45,026 bases of DNA from contig NZ_MLYR01000085.1 in assembly GCF_001866655.1 (NCBI RefSeq), positions 1-45,026 of the forward strand, in the 5' to 3' direction. This document shows positions 1 through 8,097 of this stretch, piece after piece. Numbering within the stretch: the stretch's first letter is position 1; each line of letters begins with the position of its first letter. The DNA comes from Bacillus sp. MUM 116 (GTDB taxonomy: Bacteria > Bacillota > Bacilli > Bacillales > Cytobacillaceae). Position numbers and translations under genes: made by a program. The notes under the pieces were generated by a model that did not search any database, had not been told where the DNA came from, and worked only from the letters and a program-made list of their open reading frames with translations.

Positions 1-1
1 A

Positions 2-91
2 AAAGATGCCACGAAGCATTTAGTTATACGGGTTGATGATCTTATACGAAAAACAACAATCTATGCGAAAATAGCCTTTATTAAATTATAA
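2..91 (+). CDS. Possible 3' end of a gene cut by the window edge
   Basis: A reading frame open from the left edge runs 29 codons to a TAA at 89-91. No family is recognised. Its last third, residues KTTIYAKIAF, is encoded by the 30-bp repeat that also occurs inverted at the right end of the window, where it is read in the same frame. The frame is too short to prove coding; it may only be the repeat read by chance. Confidence is low. Confidence 0.2.
   Translation, partial: KDATKHLVIRVDDLIRKTTIYAKIAFIKL
50..79 (+). repeat. 30-bp terminal inverted repeat, left copy
   Basis: Positions 50-79 are the exact reverse complement of 44997-45026 (key core CTATGCGAAAATAGCC). The two copies lie within 50 bases of opposite window ends. 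The identity is seen directly. What the repeat is (dispersed intergenic element, insertion sequence remnant, or coding repeat) cannot be told from one window. Confidence 0.75.
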
Positions 92-148
92 CAAGCTTAT
101 TGATACAGATAGGTAAGGCTTTTAAGTATCAAAATGGATTGGACTCAT

Positions 149-535
149 CTAGAAATTATCTCTATCTGCCTTATTTAAAAGGCCAATGCTGCGATCTAAA
201 TCTTCCTTGCTTCTTATATCTTCTTGCTTCATCCTTATAGGCAATTTCATACACCTTAAGGTCTTTTCTCTTAGACCCCTCTTTTATAATCCGGACCTTG
301 TGATAATTCCATCATCCAGCAGCTCCTGCAATCCTTTGTAAATTTCAGAATGGTTGGGCTTATAATTAATGTTTTTAATTATTTTATAAAAATCATCCAA
401 CATTTCTTGCCCATTTGGTCTCCCCTGCTCAATTCACGATAGCAAATACAGCTTCACAAACGCACACTGCTTGATTAAAAAGTTATCTCGGTTCCGTGGT
501 TTTACCTCTTTTTCTTCTATTATATTATCCTCCAA
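149..535 (-). pseudogene. rtp: Broken replication terminator protein gene (rtp relic)
   Basis: The minus strand preserves the Bacillus replication terminator protein (RTP), the winged-helix dimer that binds Ter sites and blocks replication forks. Readable segments in order are DNFLIKQCAFVKLYLL, then YKPNHSEIYKGLQELLDDGI, then (after a frameshift near 280-292) KRKDLKVYEIAYKDEARRYK, and (after a second shift near 201-215) a tail ending DNF. These line up with RTP from its N-terminal FLVKQRAFLKLY stretch to its C-terminal SDNF as I remember the family. A TGA at 434-436 interrupts the frame. A good AAGGAGGG ribosome binding site precedes a TTG start at 535. One nonsense codon and two frameshifts make it non-functional. 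Confidence 0.8.
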
Positions 536-544
536 AATAAACCC

Positions 545-1102
545 TCCTTACTAACCGTTGGGTGGTGTTATTTGGATTATAAACCATACATTGTCCGGGC
601 GTATATATAATAGAGACTTTGAATTTAGCACATATTGCAATTAGAAGATGTTGAAATAAATACCCCTAATTTGAACTACTATTTGACAACTCTGGCACGT
701 TAAAAACCATCGGCTTTTTTCAGAATATTAACAATTACAGGTTTTTAACCACTCCCTCTATAGGATTTCAGAATGTTTCTTAATAGTATGAGTAATATTA
801 TCTTACATAGAAAGATGAACTCAGCACTACCTAAGTTTCTTGCTATAAAAAATATCTTATAAATAACGAAAGTCGTTATACAGAAGAATGTCCCATTATT
901 GAAGAGAAATTAATTCGTTATCCTAAATTTCTCTTCAACATTGACATAAGCAATTATAAAAAGGATTTAAAACCAACAGAAAAAAGTCCCAAGTGAAGAC
1001 TTACCGTACGGCTATTGTTGTATTTATTGCCTAAATTTCGAATAAAATGAAAAGAACCCGACCGGAAAAAGGTGGGCTCTATATTTTTTACTTTATTTCT
1101 TA
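545..1102. other. Non-coding gap, 558 bp
   Basis: No convincing gene is seen. It holds a perfect 13-bp inverted repeat (arms 899-911 and 926-938, loop 14), a small hairpin at 863-879 (ATAACGA/TCGTTAT), and the terminator described at 1053-1080. The 13-bp hairpin has no T-run and I cannot assign it. Confidence 0.6.
1053..1080 (-). terminator. Terminator of the Baeyer-Villiger operon
   Basis: GAACCCGACC at 1053-1062 pairs with GGTGGGCTC (one bulge, one G-U pair) around a short A-rich loop. On the minus strand the stem is followed by TTTTCATTTT. It lies just beyond the stop codon of the esterase gene, the last gene of the operon. Confidence 0.7.
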
Positions 1103-2068
1103 TTATATAACCTTATTTTTTTCCAGTATATGTCGATGCAGCACATGTTTTACTGCACCGACATATTCGGCGAGTGCACGCTGACTGATCTTTGCATTTG
1201 GTACAATCCCCTCAAAACCATGGTAGCATCCAGGGTATAAATGGAATTCAACATCAACGCCAGCACGGCAAAGCCGTGTGACATAATCAAGAGTCTCATC
1301 ACGAAAGGGATCTAATTGTCCAACACAAATATAAGTATACGGAAGTCCAGATAAATTGGTTGCCCGAGCAGGTGCTGCGTATTCGGGAACATTCTCTGTT
1401 CCATTAGCCCCGTTTAGGTACATGGTCCAACCTTGTTGATTCAAATCATGATTCCAAACCATGTTCCCCGTTATTTCCAAGCTTGACGGCGTATTATTGC
1501 GGTCGTCTAACATGGGATACAATGGCATCTGGAAACAAAGTGCAGGCCCCTTACGATCTCTTGCCAGTAAAGAAAGGGCCGCAGTTAATCCCCCCCCTGC
1601 ACTAGCTCCTGAAGCACCAATTCGAAATGGATCCACCCCTAACTCGTCAGTATGTTCTGAAAACCATTTGAGAGCTGAATAGCAATCCTCTAATCCTGCT
1701 GGGTATGGGTGTTCCGGAGCGAGACGATAATCGACGGAAACGACTACGCAATTTGCCTCTTTGACAAAACGCTGGCACAAACCATCATCCCCTTCAGGTA
1801 CTCCAAGAACATAACCGCCGCCATGAATCCATAATAGTCCTGGCAAGGCTTCACTTTTCTCCTTTGGTTGATAGATGCGTACCCGAACAGAAGGATTATC
1901 TTTTGGACCGGGTACCATTCTATCATAAACCGTAACAGCATTATCCACCGATGTTTCATTAGGTGAGATGGCAGCCAATGCCTGTCTAGTTGCTTCAACA
2001 TTATTTAAATCAAGTGGAGGAAACAATTCAAGCATTTCTCTTAATTCCGGATCAATTCTATGTTTCAT
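1103..2068 (-). CDS. HSL-family alpha/beta hydrolase (carboxylesterase)
   Basis: Probable carboxylesterase of the hormone-sensitive-lipase family, cytoplasmic, 321 aa. Visible features are the oxyanion-hole motif HGGG (residues about 82-85), the nucleophile elbow GASAGG with Ser about 156 (the more usual form is GDSAGG), an acidic residue in GQLDPFRDE, and the catalytic His in CYHGFE near the end. The frame also opens with a TTG three bases upstream, but GAGGTGA at 2076-2082 sits 7 nt from the ATG at 2068, so ATG is preferred. It is the last gene of a three-gene operon after a Baeyer-Villiger monooxygenase and a dehydrogenase. That context suggests it hydrolyses the ester or lactone made by the monooxygenase. 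The family call is firm; the substrate is inferred. Confidence 0.85.
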   Translation of the reverse strand: MKHRIDPELREMLELFPPLDLNNVEATRQALAAISPNETSVDNAVTVYDRMVPGPKDNPSVRVRIYQPKEKSEALPGLLWIHGGGYVLGVPEGDDGLCQRFVKEANCVVVSVDYRLAPEHPYPAGLEDCYSALKWFSEHTDELGVDPFRIGASGASAGGGLTAALSLLARDRKGPALCFQMPLYPMLDDRNNTPSSLEITGNMVWNHDLNQQGWTMYLNGANGTENVPEYAAPARATNLSGLPYTYICVGQLDPFRDETLDYVTRLCRAGVDVEFHLYPGCYHGFEGIVPNAKISQRALAEYVGAVKHVLHRHILEKNKVI

Positions 2069-2153
2069 CAACCAATCACCTCATTAATATTCAAATTTAC
2101 ATCTATTAGCTGTATCCGCTTAAAATTTTAAAATATCAATATCTTTTTAAAAA

Positions 2154-2888
2154 TTATGCGGTTAAACCGCCATCAATGGTTACAATAGAACCGTTCATGT
2201 AACTGGCCCTATCTGATGCGAGAAAACATACAACATTAGCTATTTCATCGGGAGAAGCAGGTCTTCTTAATGGACCGTTCAGCGCAGGATCAGACATATC
2301 CATATCCTTCGTCATATTTGTCACAACACCTCCCGGACATATAGCGTTAATTCGAATTCCTTTTGGCCCATATTCAGCTGCAGCGGTTTTGGTAAGACCC
2401 ACAACACCATGTTTGCTTGCAGCGTAACCGCCTAAATATGGTGTACTTTGAACTCCAGCCGTTGAGGCTGTATTAATAATGACTCCCGATTGCTGTTCTT
2501 CCATTACCTTTAATACATATTTAAGCCCTAGAAAAGATCCTTTTAAATTCACCGCAATGATGCGATTGAAAGTCTCCTCACTATAATCGGCCAAAAGAGA
2601 TGGGATGCCGAGAATCCCTGCATTGTTAAAAAACACATCAATTCTTCCATATTCTTTCTTTGTCTGGAAAACATACTTCTCAACGTCTGCTGTCTTTGAC
2701 ACATCTGCTTTTATAAACATTCCTTCACCCCCACTTTCATTTACAAGGCGAAGTGTTTCTTCTCCCCCTTTTTCATTAAAATCAACAAGGACGACTCGCA
2801 TTCCCTTTTCTGAAAGTTTTAAGCTGACTGACCTACCGATGCCGCTTCCAGCTCCCGTAATAACCGCTACTCCATCATTTAAAATCAT
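2154..2888 (-). CDS. Short-chain dehydrogenase/reductase (SDR)
   Basis: NAD(P)-dependent oxidoreductase of the classical SDR family, 244 aa, typical length. The cofactor motif TGAGSGIG is at residues 11-18, NNAG near residue 90, a Ser/Thr-rich segment with the catalytic Ser near 140, and the YAASK Tyr-Lys pair near 155. The C-terminal SIVTIDGGLTA ending is typical of FabG-like members. It lies between the Baeyer-Villiger monooxygenase and the esterase on the same strand, with about 70-80 bp gaps. It could oxidise the secondary alcohol to the ketone substrate, or the alcohol released by the esterase. A D37-type residue after the second strand (VLVDF) suggests NAD preference. Family certain, direction and substrate inferred. 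Confidence 0.88.
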   Translation of the reverse strand: MILNDGVAVITGAGSGIGRSVSLKLSEKGMRVVLVDFNEKGGEETLRLVNESGGEGMFIKADVSKTADVEKYVFQTKKEYGRIDVFFNNAGILGIPSLLADYSEETFNRIIAVNLKGSFLGLKYVLKVMEEQQSGVIINTASTAGVQSTPYLGGYAASKHGVVGLTKTAAAEYGPKGIRINAICPGGVVTNMTKDMDMSDPALNGPLRRPASPDEIANVVCFLASDRASYMNGSIVTIDGGLTA

Positions 2889-2955
2889 ATCATCACTCTC
2901 TTCTCCTTTTTTCTCTTTAATGGAAATATAAATCTAGCAAGCAATGATTCTTAGA

Positions 2956-4581
2956 TTAATATACAGTTTTTAAATTGGACAGAATAAATCCATCGTATCC
3001 TGATGCTGCCACTTCATTACATTTCTGTTTGTATCGATCAAATCCACCTAGATAAATGAGGAAACTCCGTGGTTTACCAGCAATATTCGCACCCGTATAC
3101 CAGGATTCAGTTTTTACATAAAGAGTCATTTCAGCTACTTCTCGGCAATGCTGGCTCCATGCTTCCTCAGCCTCTATTGTTGGCTCCAATGTTTCTACAC
3201 CATGCTTATGAAGGTACTCAATACAATCAGCAATCCACTCAACATGCTGCTCAATCGCAGCTGGCATATTAACCAGTACGGACGGACTCTCAGGCCCAGT
3301 AATCATGAAAAAATTGGGGAAACTCACAGTTGTTAAACCAAGGAAAGTTCTTACTTTAGAACCCTCTTCCCATTTTTCTTTCAAAACCACTCCATCTCTG
3401 CCACGGATATCGATATTAAATAATGGTCCTGTCATCCCGTCATAGCCAGTTGCAAAAACAAGAACGTCAAGTTCATATTCCGCATCCTTTGTTCGCAGTC
3501 CTTTTGGAGTAATCTCTACTATTGGTTCTTTCTTAACATCCACTAATGTAACGTTCTCCCGATTATAGGTCTCATAATAATCAGTGTCCAAAATCGGACG
3601 TTTCGTACCAAAATAGTAGTCTGGTAGTAATTTTTCAGCTATATCAGATTTGAAGACAATATCTTTTATTTTTGATCTAATAAAATCAGAAGCGGTTTTA
3701 TTTGCCTCCTCATTGATTAAAAGATCATTATAAGATGATGTGAAAGCAAAACCTCCTTCCTTCCATGCCTTCTCATATACCTGCGTGCGTTTTTCTGGTG
3801 AATCCTGTAGTGCGGAGATATTGCGAATTTGGATTCCATTGCCCGTTGGGGATTCGCGCATCAATCTTTTAATCTCATCGAAGTTTTCTTTCGTTTGTTG
3901 AATAAACGTTGGGTCATAAAGATAGTTTCTCGCTGGAAGTGTATACTGAGGGGTACGTTGAAAAACAGTCAAGTGATCCGCTTCTTTCGCAATGACAGGG
4001 ATAGACTGAACACCGCTTGAACCAGTGCCGATAACTCCAACTCGCTTGCCTTTAAAATCCACCTTTTCTTGAGGCCATTTGCCGGTATGATACCATTTAC
4101 CTTCAAAATCTTCTAATCCCTTAAAGTTAGGGAGATTTGCTGCAGAAAGACATCCCACTCCTGATATAAAATACTTTGCTATTACATTTGTACCATCATC
4201 CATTTGAACCTTCCAGCGGTTTATTGTCTCATCATAATGTGCAGCAATAATTCGTGTATTAAACTGAATATCCCGACGAAGATCAAATTTATCCGCTACG
4301 TAATTTAGGTAACTTAAAATTTCCGACTGTTCAGGGTATTTAGAAGTCCAAGTCCATTCTTGATAAAGTTCTTTAGAGAAAGTATAGTTATAATAAATAC
4401 TTTCAATGTCACAACGTGCTCCGGGATAACGGTTCCAGTACCATACACCGCCAACACCCTCTCCTGCTTCAAAAACACCGGTGGAGAATCCGGCCTCTCG
4501 TAAGCGATAGAGCATATATAAACCTGAAAAGCCCGCTCCCAGCACGACAGCATCCAAATTTTTCACTTTATTCGTTGACAT
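2956..4581 (-). CDS. Type I Baeyer-Villiger monooxygenase (cyclohexanone monooxygenase-like)
   Basis: FAD- and NADPH-dependent monooxygenase that inserts oxygen next to a ketone to give an ester or lactone, 541 aa. It has the FAD Rossmann motif GAGFSG (15-20), the long BVMO motif GGVWYWNRYPGARCD (44-58), the BVMO fingerprint FEGKWYHTGKWP (159-170, consensus FxGxxxHxxxWP/D) and the NADPH Rossmann motif GTGSSG (185-190). All signature positions are intact, which separates it from flavin-containing and N-hydroxylating monooxygenases. The ribosome binding site GGAGG precedes ATG 4581. It is the first gene of the BVMO-SDR-esterase operon and is divergent from a LuxR-type regulator. The ketone substrate (cyclic, linear or aromatic) cannot be read from the sequence. 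Confidence 0.92.
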   Translation of the reverse strand: MSTNKVKNLDAVVLGAGFSGLYMLYRLREAGFSTGVFEAGEGVGGVWYWNRYPGARCDIESIYYNYTFSKELYQEWTWTSKYPEQSEILSYLNYVADKFDLRRDIQFNTRIIAAHYDETINRWKVQMDDGTNVIAKYFISGVGCLSAANLPNFKGLEDFEGKWYHTGKWPQEKVDFKGKRVGVIGTGSSGVQSIPVIAKEADHLTVFQRTPQYTLPARNYLYDPTFIQQTKENFDEIKRLMRESPTGNGIQIRNISALQDSPEKRTQVYEKAWKEGGFAFTSSYNDLLINEEANKTASDFIRSKIKDIVFKSDIAEKLLPDYYFGTKRPILDTDYYETYNRENVTLVDVKKEPIVEITPKGLRTKDAEYELDVLVFATGYDGMTGPLFNIDIRGRDGVVLKEKWEEGSKVRTFLGLTTVSFPNFFMITGPESPSVLVNMPAAIEQHVEWIADCIEYLHKHGVETLEPTIEAEEAWSQHCREVAEMTLYVKTESWYTGANIAGKPRSFLIYLGGFDRYKQKCNEVAASGYDGFILSNLKTVY

Positions 4582-4726
4582 CTTTTACCTTCCTCCCTAT
4601 CTTTAAATCTTAATGAAAAATCATCTTACTTTGTTGTAAATGAATAATCTTCCTCCTTAATCCGTAAACTCTTGGAAGCTTTAAATCTCAAGCTGTCTAT
4701 TTAAAGAATATCCTTTTTTGAGATAA

Positions 4727-4755
4727 TTGAATATTCCGCATTTTTAGAGTATAAT
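4727..4755 (+). promoter_or_regulatory. SigA-type promoter of the LuxR-type regulator
   Basis: TTGAAT (4727-4732) and TATAAT (4750-4755) are separated by exactly 17 bp and lie 25 bp before the start codon at 4780. The perfect -10 and spacing make this a confident housekeeping promoter. It lies in the roughly 200-bp divergent spacer shared with the monooxygenase operon. Confidence 0.75.
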
Positions 4756-4779
4756 ATCCCTAAAAAAAGGGGATGTTTT

Positions 4780-5475
4780 ATGGTCTCTCACTATACCATC
4801 CAACAATCTATTCAAAGACTAGAGTCTGTCTCAAGTCACGAGGAGCGGCTTTTTAAAATATTGGAGATTTACATGGAACTCTTTCCTGTCTTAGATTCTT
4901 ATTTGTTAAGATACTCTCCTCTCGGCTATCTCGCTGAGGGAGTGATTTGCCTCAATTCAACCGGAGGAGTACATATTGGAGAAATTCGTGATGATATTCG
5001 TTCTTTTCCCATAATTTTTTCAGCAATTAGTGAAAAAAAAGCTAAATATTGCACAGGGCTCGAATACCTTAAACAAATGAGCAGCAAATATTCCATAACT
5101 TCTAACTTCAATTCCCTTTTAGTTGTTCCGATTTGTCGTGGTCAGTTTGTTTTCGGTTATATTTGTACTTCAGAATTTGAAGAGAACGCGATTATGGATG
5201 CTGAAATGCTAACATCCTTTACTTTATATGGAAAACTAGTTGGAGAAGAGATTTCTAGTTTGACTAATGAAGATAGTATACAAATCTTAAGCCGACGGGA
5301 ATTTGAAGTAATGAGAAGAATTGCATCAGGAGAAAGTACGAAGGAAATGTCTGAAAGTATGGAGATTAGTGAACTAACAATTAATCAATATGTTAAAACT
5401 GCAATTAAAAAGTTGGGAGCAAAAAATCGATCACACGCAGTTGGCGAATTATTTAGAAATGGCATTATTTCATAG
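4780..5475 (+). CDS. LuxR-type HTH transcriptional regulator
   Basis: DNA-binding regulator, 231 aa. The C-terminal 60 residues form a LuxR/GerE helix-turn-helix: LSRREFEVMRRIASGES, then KEMSESMEISELTINQYV and AIKKLGAKNRSHAV. The N-terminal 160 residues have no recognised motif and may be a GAF-like or autoinducer-domain-like sensor; there is no receiver-domain phosphorylation site pattern. AAAGGGGATG precedes the ATG. Transcribed divergently from the Baeyer-Villiger operon, so it is the likely regulator of it, with a ketone or derived ligand. It ends at the bidirectional terminator at 5533-5573. Confidence 0.85.
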   Translation: MVSHYTIQQSIQRLESVSSHEERLFKILEIYMELFPVLDSYLLRYSPLGYLAEGVICLNSTGGVHIGEIRDDIRSFPIIFSAISEKKAKYCTGLEYLKQMSSKYSITSNFNSLLVVPICRGQFVFGYICTSEFEENAIMDAEMLTSFTLYGKLVGEEISSLTNEDSIQILSRREFEVMRRIASGESTKEMSESMEISELTINQYVKTAIKKLGAKNRSHAVGELFRNGIIS

Positions 5476-5532
5476 CCTCGAATTGAAAGCGTTTCATTTA
5501 ATACGTAGATATAATGATATAATAAAATTTAA

Positions 5533-5573
5533 TAGGCCAACCACTATCGGTAACACTGATAATAGTTGGCCTA
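5533..5573. terminator. Bidirectional terminator between LuxR-type gene and puuP-like gene
   Basis: TAGGCCAAC (5533-5541) pairs perfectly with GTTGGCCTA (5565-5573), extended by CTATC/GATAAT inside. Genes on both sides converge on it. The minus strand continues into TTATTAAATTTTATT, the plus strand into AAAATATTT. Confidence 0.8.
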
Positions 5574-5671
5574 AAATATTTAAAATTAAAACTACATACT
5601 CCCATTCTAAAAACATCATGTTATTGAGTTTTAATTTAATGAAACCATATATTGACGATTGGTAATTTTTA

Positions 5672-7030
5672 TCACTGACCAACAATCGATTCATCAAACT
5701 GAATTTTAGGTGGAGCTTTTTTGAATAACTTGGTTGCGTATAACAGATAGGCTACACCTATTGCCGTCCAAATTAATCCGATGATCATGGCAGATGCATC
5801 CAGTTTGTACCATAGGTAAGCATTGGTGATAAATCCAATAGCAGGAACTCCCACGGAACCAATGACTGATTTTACGGTAAATCTTTGTCTTTGTTTAAAA
5901 TAGTAAAAAATGACGGACAGATTCACAAAGGCAAAAGACGTGTATGCCCCAAAATTGATCAATGATGTTGCTGTGTATAAACTAAGAAACAAAGCAGAAC
6001 TTGCAAGAATTGCAGTAAAAACAATATTAAATACTGGCGTTTTCAGCTTTGGATGAATATAGGAAAATCCCTTTTTAAAGATCATCCCGTCCTTGCCCAT
6101 TGCATACAATAAGCGGGATGCACTTGTTTGGGCTGCTAATCCAGAGGCAATACAGGCAATAAGTGCTCCAGCAAGAAATATTGCCTGGAATAACGTTCCC
6201 CCTATGTAAACAGCGATGTTCGGAGAAGCACTTGCGATATCCGGCGATACGGCTTTTAGTGAACTCAGATTAGGAAACAAGCTTTGCATCACATAGGAAA
6301 CAGTTAAAAAGAAAATACCTCCAAGTAAGGCAACCAAGAAAATAGCTCTTGGAATATCTCTTTTAGGATTAACGGATTCATCTGACAGTGTGGTAACAGC
6401 GTCAAATCCAAGGAAGGATAATACTAAAATGGATGCCCCTGAGAATACGGAAGAAAAATTCATGCTTTCAGAATAAAAAGGCTGAAAAGAAAAGTTTCCT
6501 ACGTCTCCCGTTATCATCTTGTAAACGGATAAAACAACGAAAATAATCGCAACGAGTGCTTGAAAAACGACCATTAAGATGTTGGCAGAAACGGCAACCC
6601 TAACACCGGCAATATTCAATGCCGAAATCAATGCAATCATTCCCAGTATCCAGACCCAAGCCGGTACGGAGGGAAATACAGCAGAAAGATAAATGTTGAT
6701 AAAGATTGCGTTGATCATCGGAAGAAACAGATAATCTAGTAAAACAGCCCATCCTACTAGAAAGCCAAGGTTAGAATGGATCGTTTGACCTGTATAGGTA
6801 TATGCAGAACCGGATGATGGATAAACTTTAGCCATTTTCATGTAGCTGTACACCGTGAATAGGACAGCAATCATGACAAAAACATAGGATGCGGGAACAT
6901 GGCCTTTTGTTAATTCAGAAATAATTCCAAATGTATCAAAAATAGCAAACGGTGACATATAAGCAAGTCCAAGAACTAAAATATGTCGTAGCTTCAATTT
7001 CCTTTCTAAGGTCCTCCCACCGGTCTCCAT
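5672..7030 (-). CDS. puuP: APC-family putrescine importer, PuuP-like
   Basis: Membrane amino acid/polyamine permease of the APC superfamily, 452 aa, about 12 hydrophobic segments. It resembles E. coli PuuP over its whole length in distinctive stretches: GLAYMSPFAIFDTFGI, GHVPASYVF, DYLFLPMINAIFINIYLSA, SFLGFDAVTTLSDES and SGLAAQTSASRLLYAMG (PuuP comparison is from memory). AGGAGGT precedes ATG 7030. It is the distal gene of a minus-strand cluster with a GNAT acetyltransferase, a FAD amine oxidase and an M20 amidohydrolase, which supports uptake of putrescine or a related amine. The gap of 200 bp to the GNAT gene leaves room for its own promoter. Transport of a different amine is possible. Confidence 0.82.
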   Translation of the reverse strand: METGGRTLERKLKLRHILVLGLAYMSPFAIFDTFGIISELTKGHVPASYVFVMIAVLFTVYSYMKMAKVYPSSGSAYTYTGQTIHSNLGFLVGWAVLLDYLFLPMINAIFINIYLSAVFPSVPAWVWILGMIALISALNIAGVRVAVSANILMVVFQALVAIIFVVLSVYKMITGDVGNFSFQPFYSESMNFSSVFSGASILVLSFLGFDAVTTLSDESVNPKRDIPRAIFLVALLGGIFFLTVSYVMQSLFPNLSSLKAVSPDIASASPNIAVYIGGTLFQAIFLAGALIACIASGLAAQTSASRLLYAMGKDGMIFKKGFSYIHPKLKTPVFNIVFTAILASSALFLSLYTATSLINFGAYTSFAFVNLSVIFYYFKQRQRFTVKSVIGSVGVPAIGFITNAYLWYKLDASAMIIGLIWTAIGVAYLLYATKLFKKAPPKIQFDESIVGQ

Positions 7031-7203
7031 TCATTACCTCCTCGTTTTTTTAAGGTCTCATTTCTAAAAGTTTGTTGTTTTTCTCAGCTACGCAGATAAA
7101 TGTTTATTTTCCGCAGATAAATCATTTGAAATGGCTGATCATGTGAATTTTACACCGTGATTGCATCTTTTATTTGTGAGAAACAACAATCTTTACATAA
7201 TCA

Positions 7204-7220
7204 TTCCCGATTTCCGGGAA
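7204..7220 (-). terminator. Weak hairpin after the GNAT gene
   Basis: TTCCCG (7204-7209) pairs with CGGGAA (7215-7220). It is 11 bp past the GNAT stop codon. No T-run follows, so it may stabilise a 3' end rather than terminate. Confidence 0.35.
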
Positions 7221-7230
7221 GGCAAAAACA

Positions 7231-7881
7231 TTAATCCTTCTGATTGCAATGATCATTCGTCCATTCCATCAAGATTCCATATTTTAAACTTTCATCATCT
7301 TCCGGAATATAATTTTTCATGATATCTTTTACCACAAAACCATTTCTGAGCTGGAAGGTGAGGACTGGGTCATAAATGTTTCGAAAGGTCACCTGTTCAA
7401 CGTATTGCTGGATGGTTAAATCATTGGCATATTTATGGTAGTTTGGAACACGCCCGCCAATCATGATGCTTTTCAAGTTAAATCTTTGGCATATATTTTG
7501 GCGTATTTCATATAAACGCCGGCCTAGATTCATCTGACGATACTCAGGGTGGACGGTTACGTCAATTCCATATAAATGAATTCCGTTTGGATTGTGGTTC
7601 CGGATAAAGCCCCCATCTGAAATATGAGAAAAAGAATGGTTCAATCCATATTCATCAAAGTTTACGATTAAACTGGAACAGGACCCCACAATTTTATCTT
7701 TATACTTAATACAAGCTTGCCCTTCAGGGAAAATGTCCAATTGACTCTCTAAATGTTCCCGTTTGTAAGCAATTCTAGGATCATATACCAACTGAGACAG
7801 CTTAACGATCTCATCAATATCCTCATGAATAATTGGGTGAACCTGAACCTCATCTTCTAATTTCAAATAACCACTCTCCAT
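7231..7881 (-). CDS. GNAT-family N-acetyltransferase
   Basis: Acetyl-CoA-dependent N-acyltransferase, 216 aa. The central GNAT core is visible: a beta-strand IHLYGIDVTVHPEYRQ leading into the pyrophosphate-binding turn RQMNLGRRLYEIR (R/Q-x-x-G-x-G/A type), then a strand with SIMIGGRVPNYHKYA. The C-terminal part, with a FRNIYDP..FQLRNGF segment, resembles the GNAT half of Bacillus proteins that carry a nitrilase domain after it, but here no second domain is present. AAAGGGGA lies 8 nt before ATG 7881. In the amine cluster it could acetylate the amine substrate or an intermediate. Substrate unknown. Confidence 0.8.
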   Translation of the reverse strand: MESGYLKLEDEVQVHPIIHEDIDEIVKLSQLVYDPRIAYKREHLESQLDIFPEGQACIKYKDKIVGSCSSLIVNFDEYGLNHSFSHISDGGFIRNHNPNGIHLYGIDVTVHPEYRQMNLGRRLYEIRQNICQRFNLKSIMIGGRVPNYHKYANDLTIQQYVEQVTFRNIYDPVLTFQLRNGFVVKDIMKNYIPEDDESLKYGILMEWTNDHCNQKD

Positions 7882-8000
7882 ATGCTTCTATCCCCTTTCT
7901 AGTAGATTACATGTTTCCTTCTCCTATTTATTAGCTTTACAAATGATGGGACATCTGTATTTTCTTTCAAGATAAGAAAGAAAATTTTTGACTTTGAAAA

Positions 8001-8097
8001 TTGTCCAGCTCCAGCTCCTAGCCCTTCGAGGGAAAAAATGAACTGCTTTTTTCCTAGGTTGCTTCGGTCGGGCTGACCGCGGCGTTTGCGCTTTTCT
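8001..8097. repeat. Bacillaceae interspersed repeat overlapping the amine oxidase 3' end
   Basis: The run begins TTGTCCAGCTCCAGC, continues through CCTAGCCCTTCGAG, and ends with GGTTGCTTCGGTC, GGGCTGACC and GCGTTTGCGCTTTTC. This order of blocks matches a dispersed, imperfectly palindromic intergenic repeat I know from many Bacillaceae genomes; the inner part here is shortened and carries GGAAAAAA/TTTTTTCC arms. Its right part (8054-8097) is coding: it supplies the last 13-14 codons of the amine oxidase. The match is from memory and only one copy lies in the window. Confidence 0.65.

Noticed and set aside
5484..5496. TGAAAGCGTTTCA, similar to a CcpA cre site
   Set aside because: It is one base short of the 14-bp cre pattern and lies just past a stop codon, before a terminator, not near a promoter. 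A roadblock role is possible but not supported.
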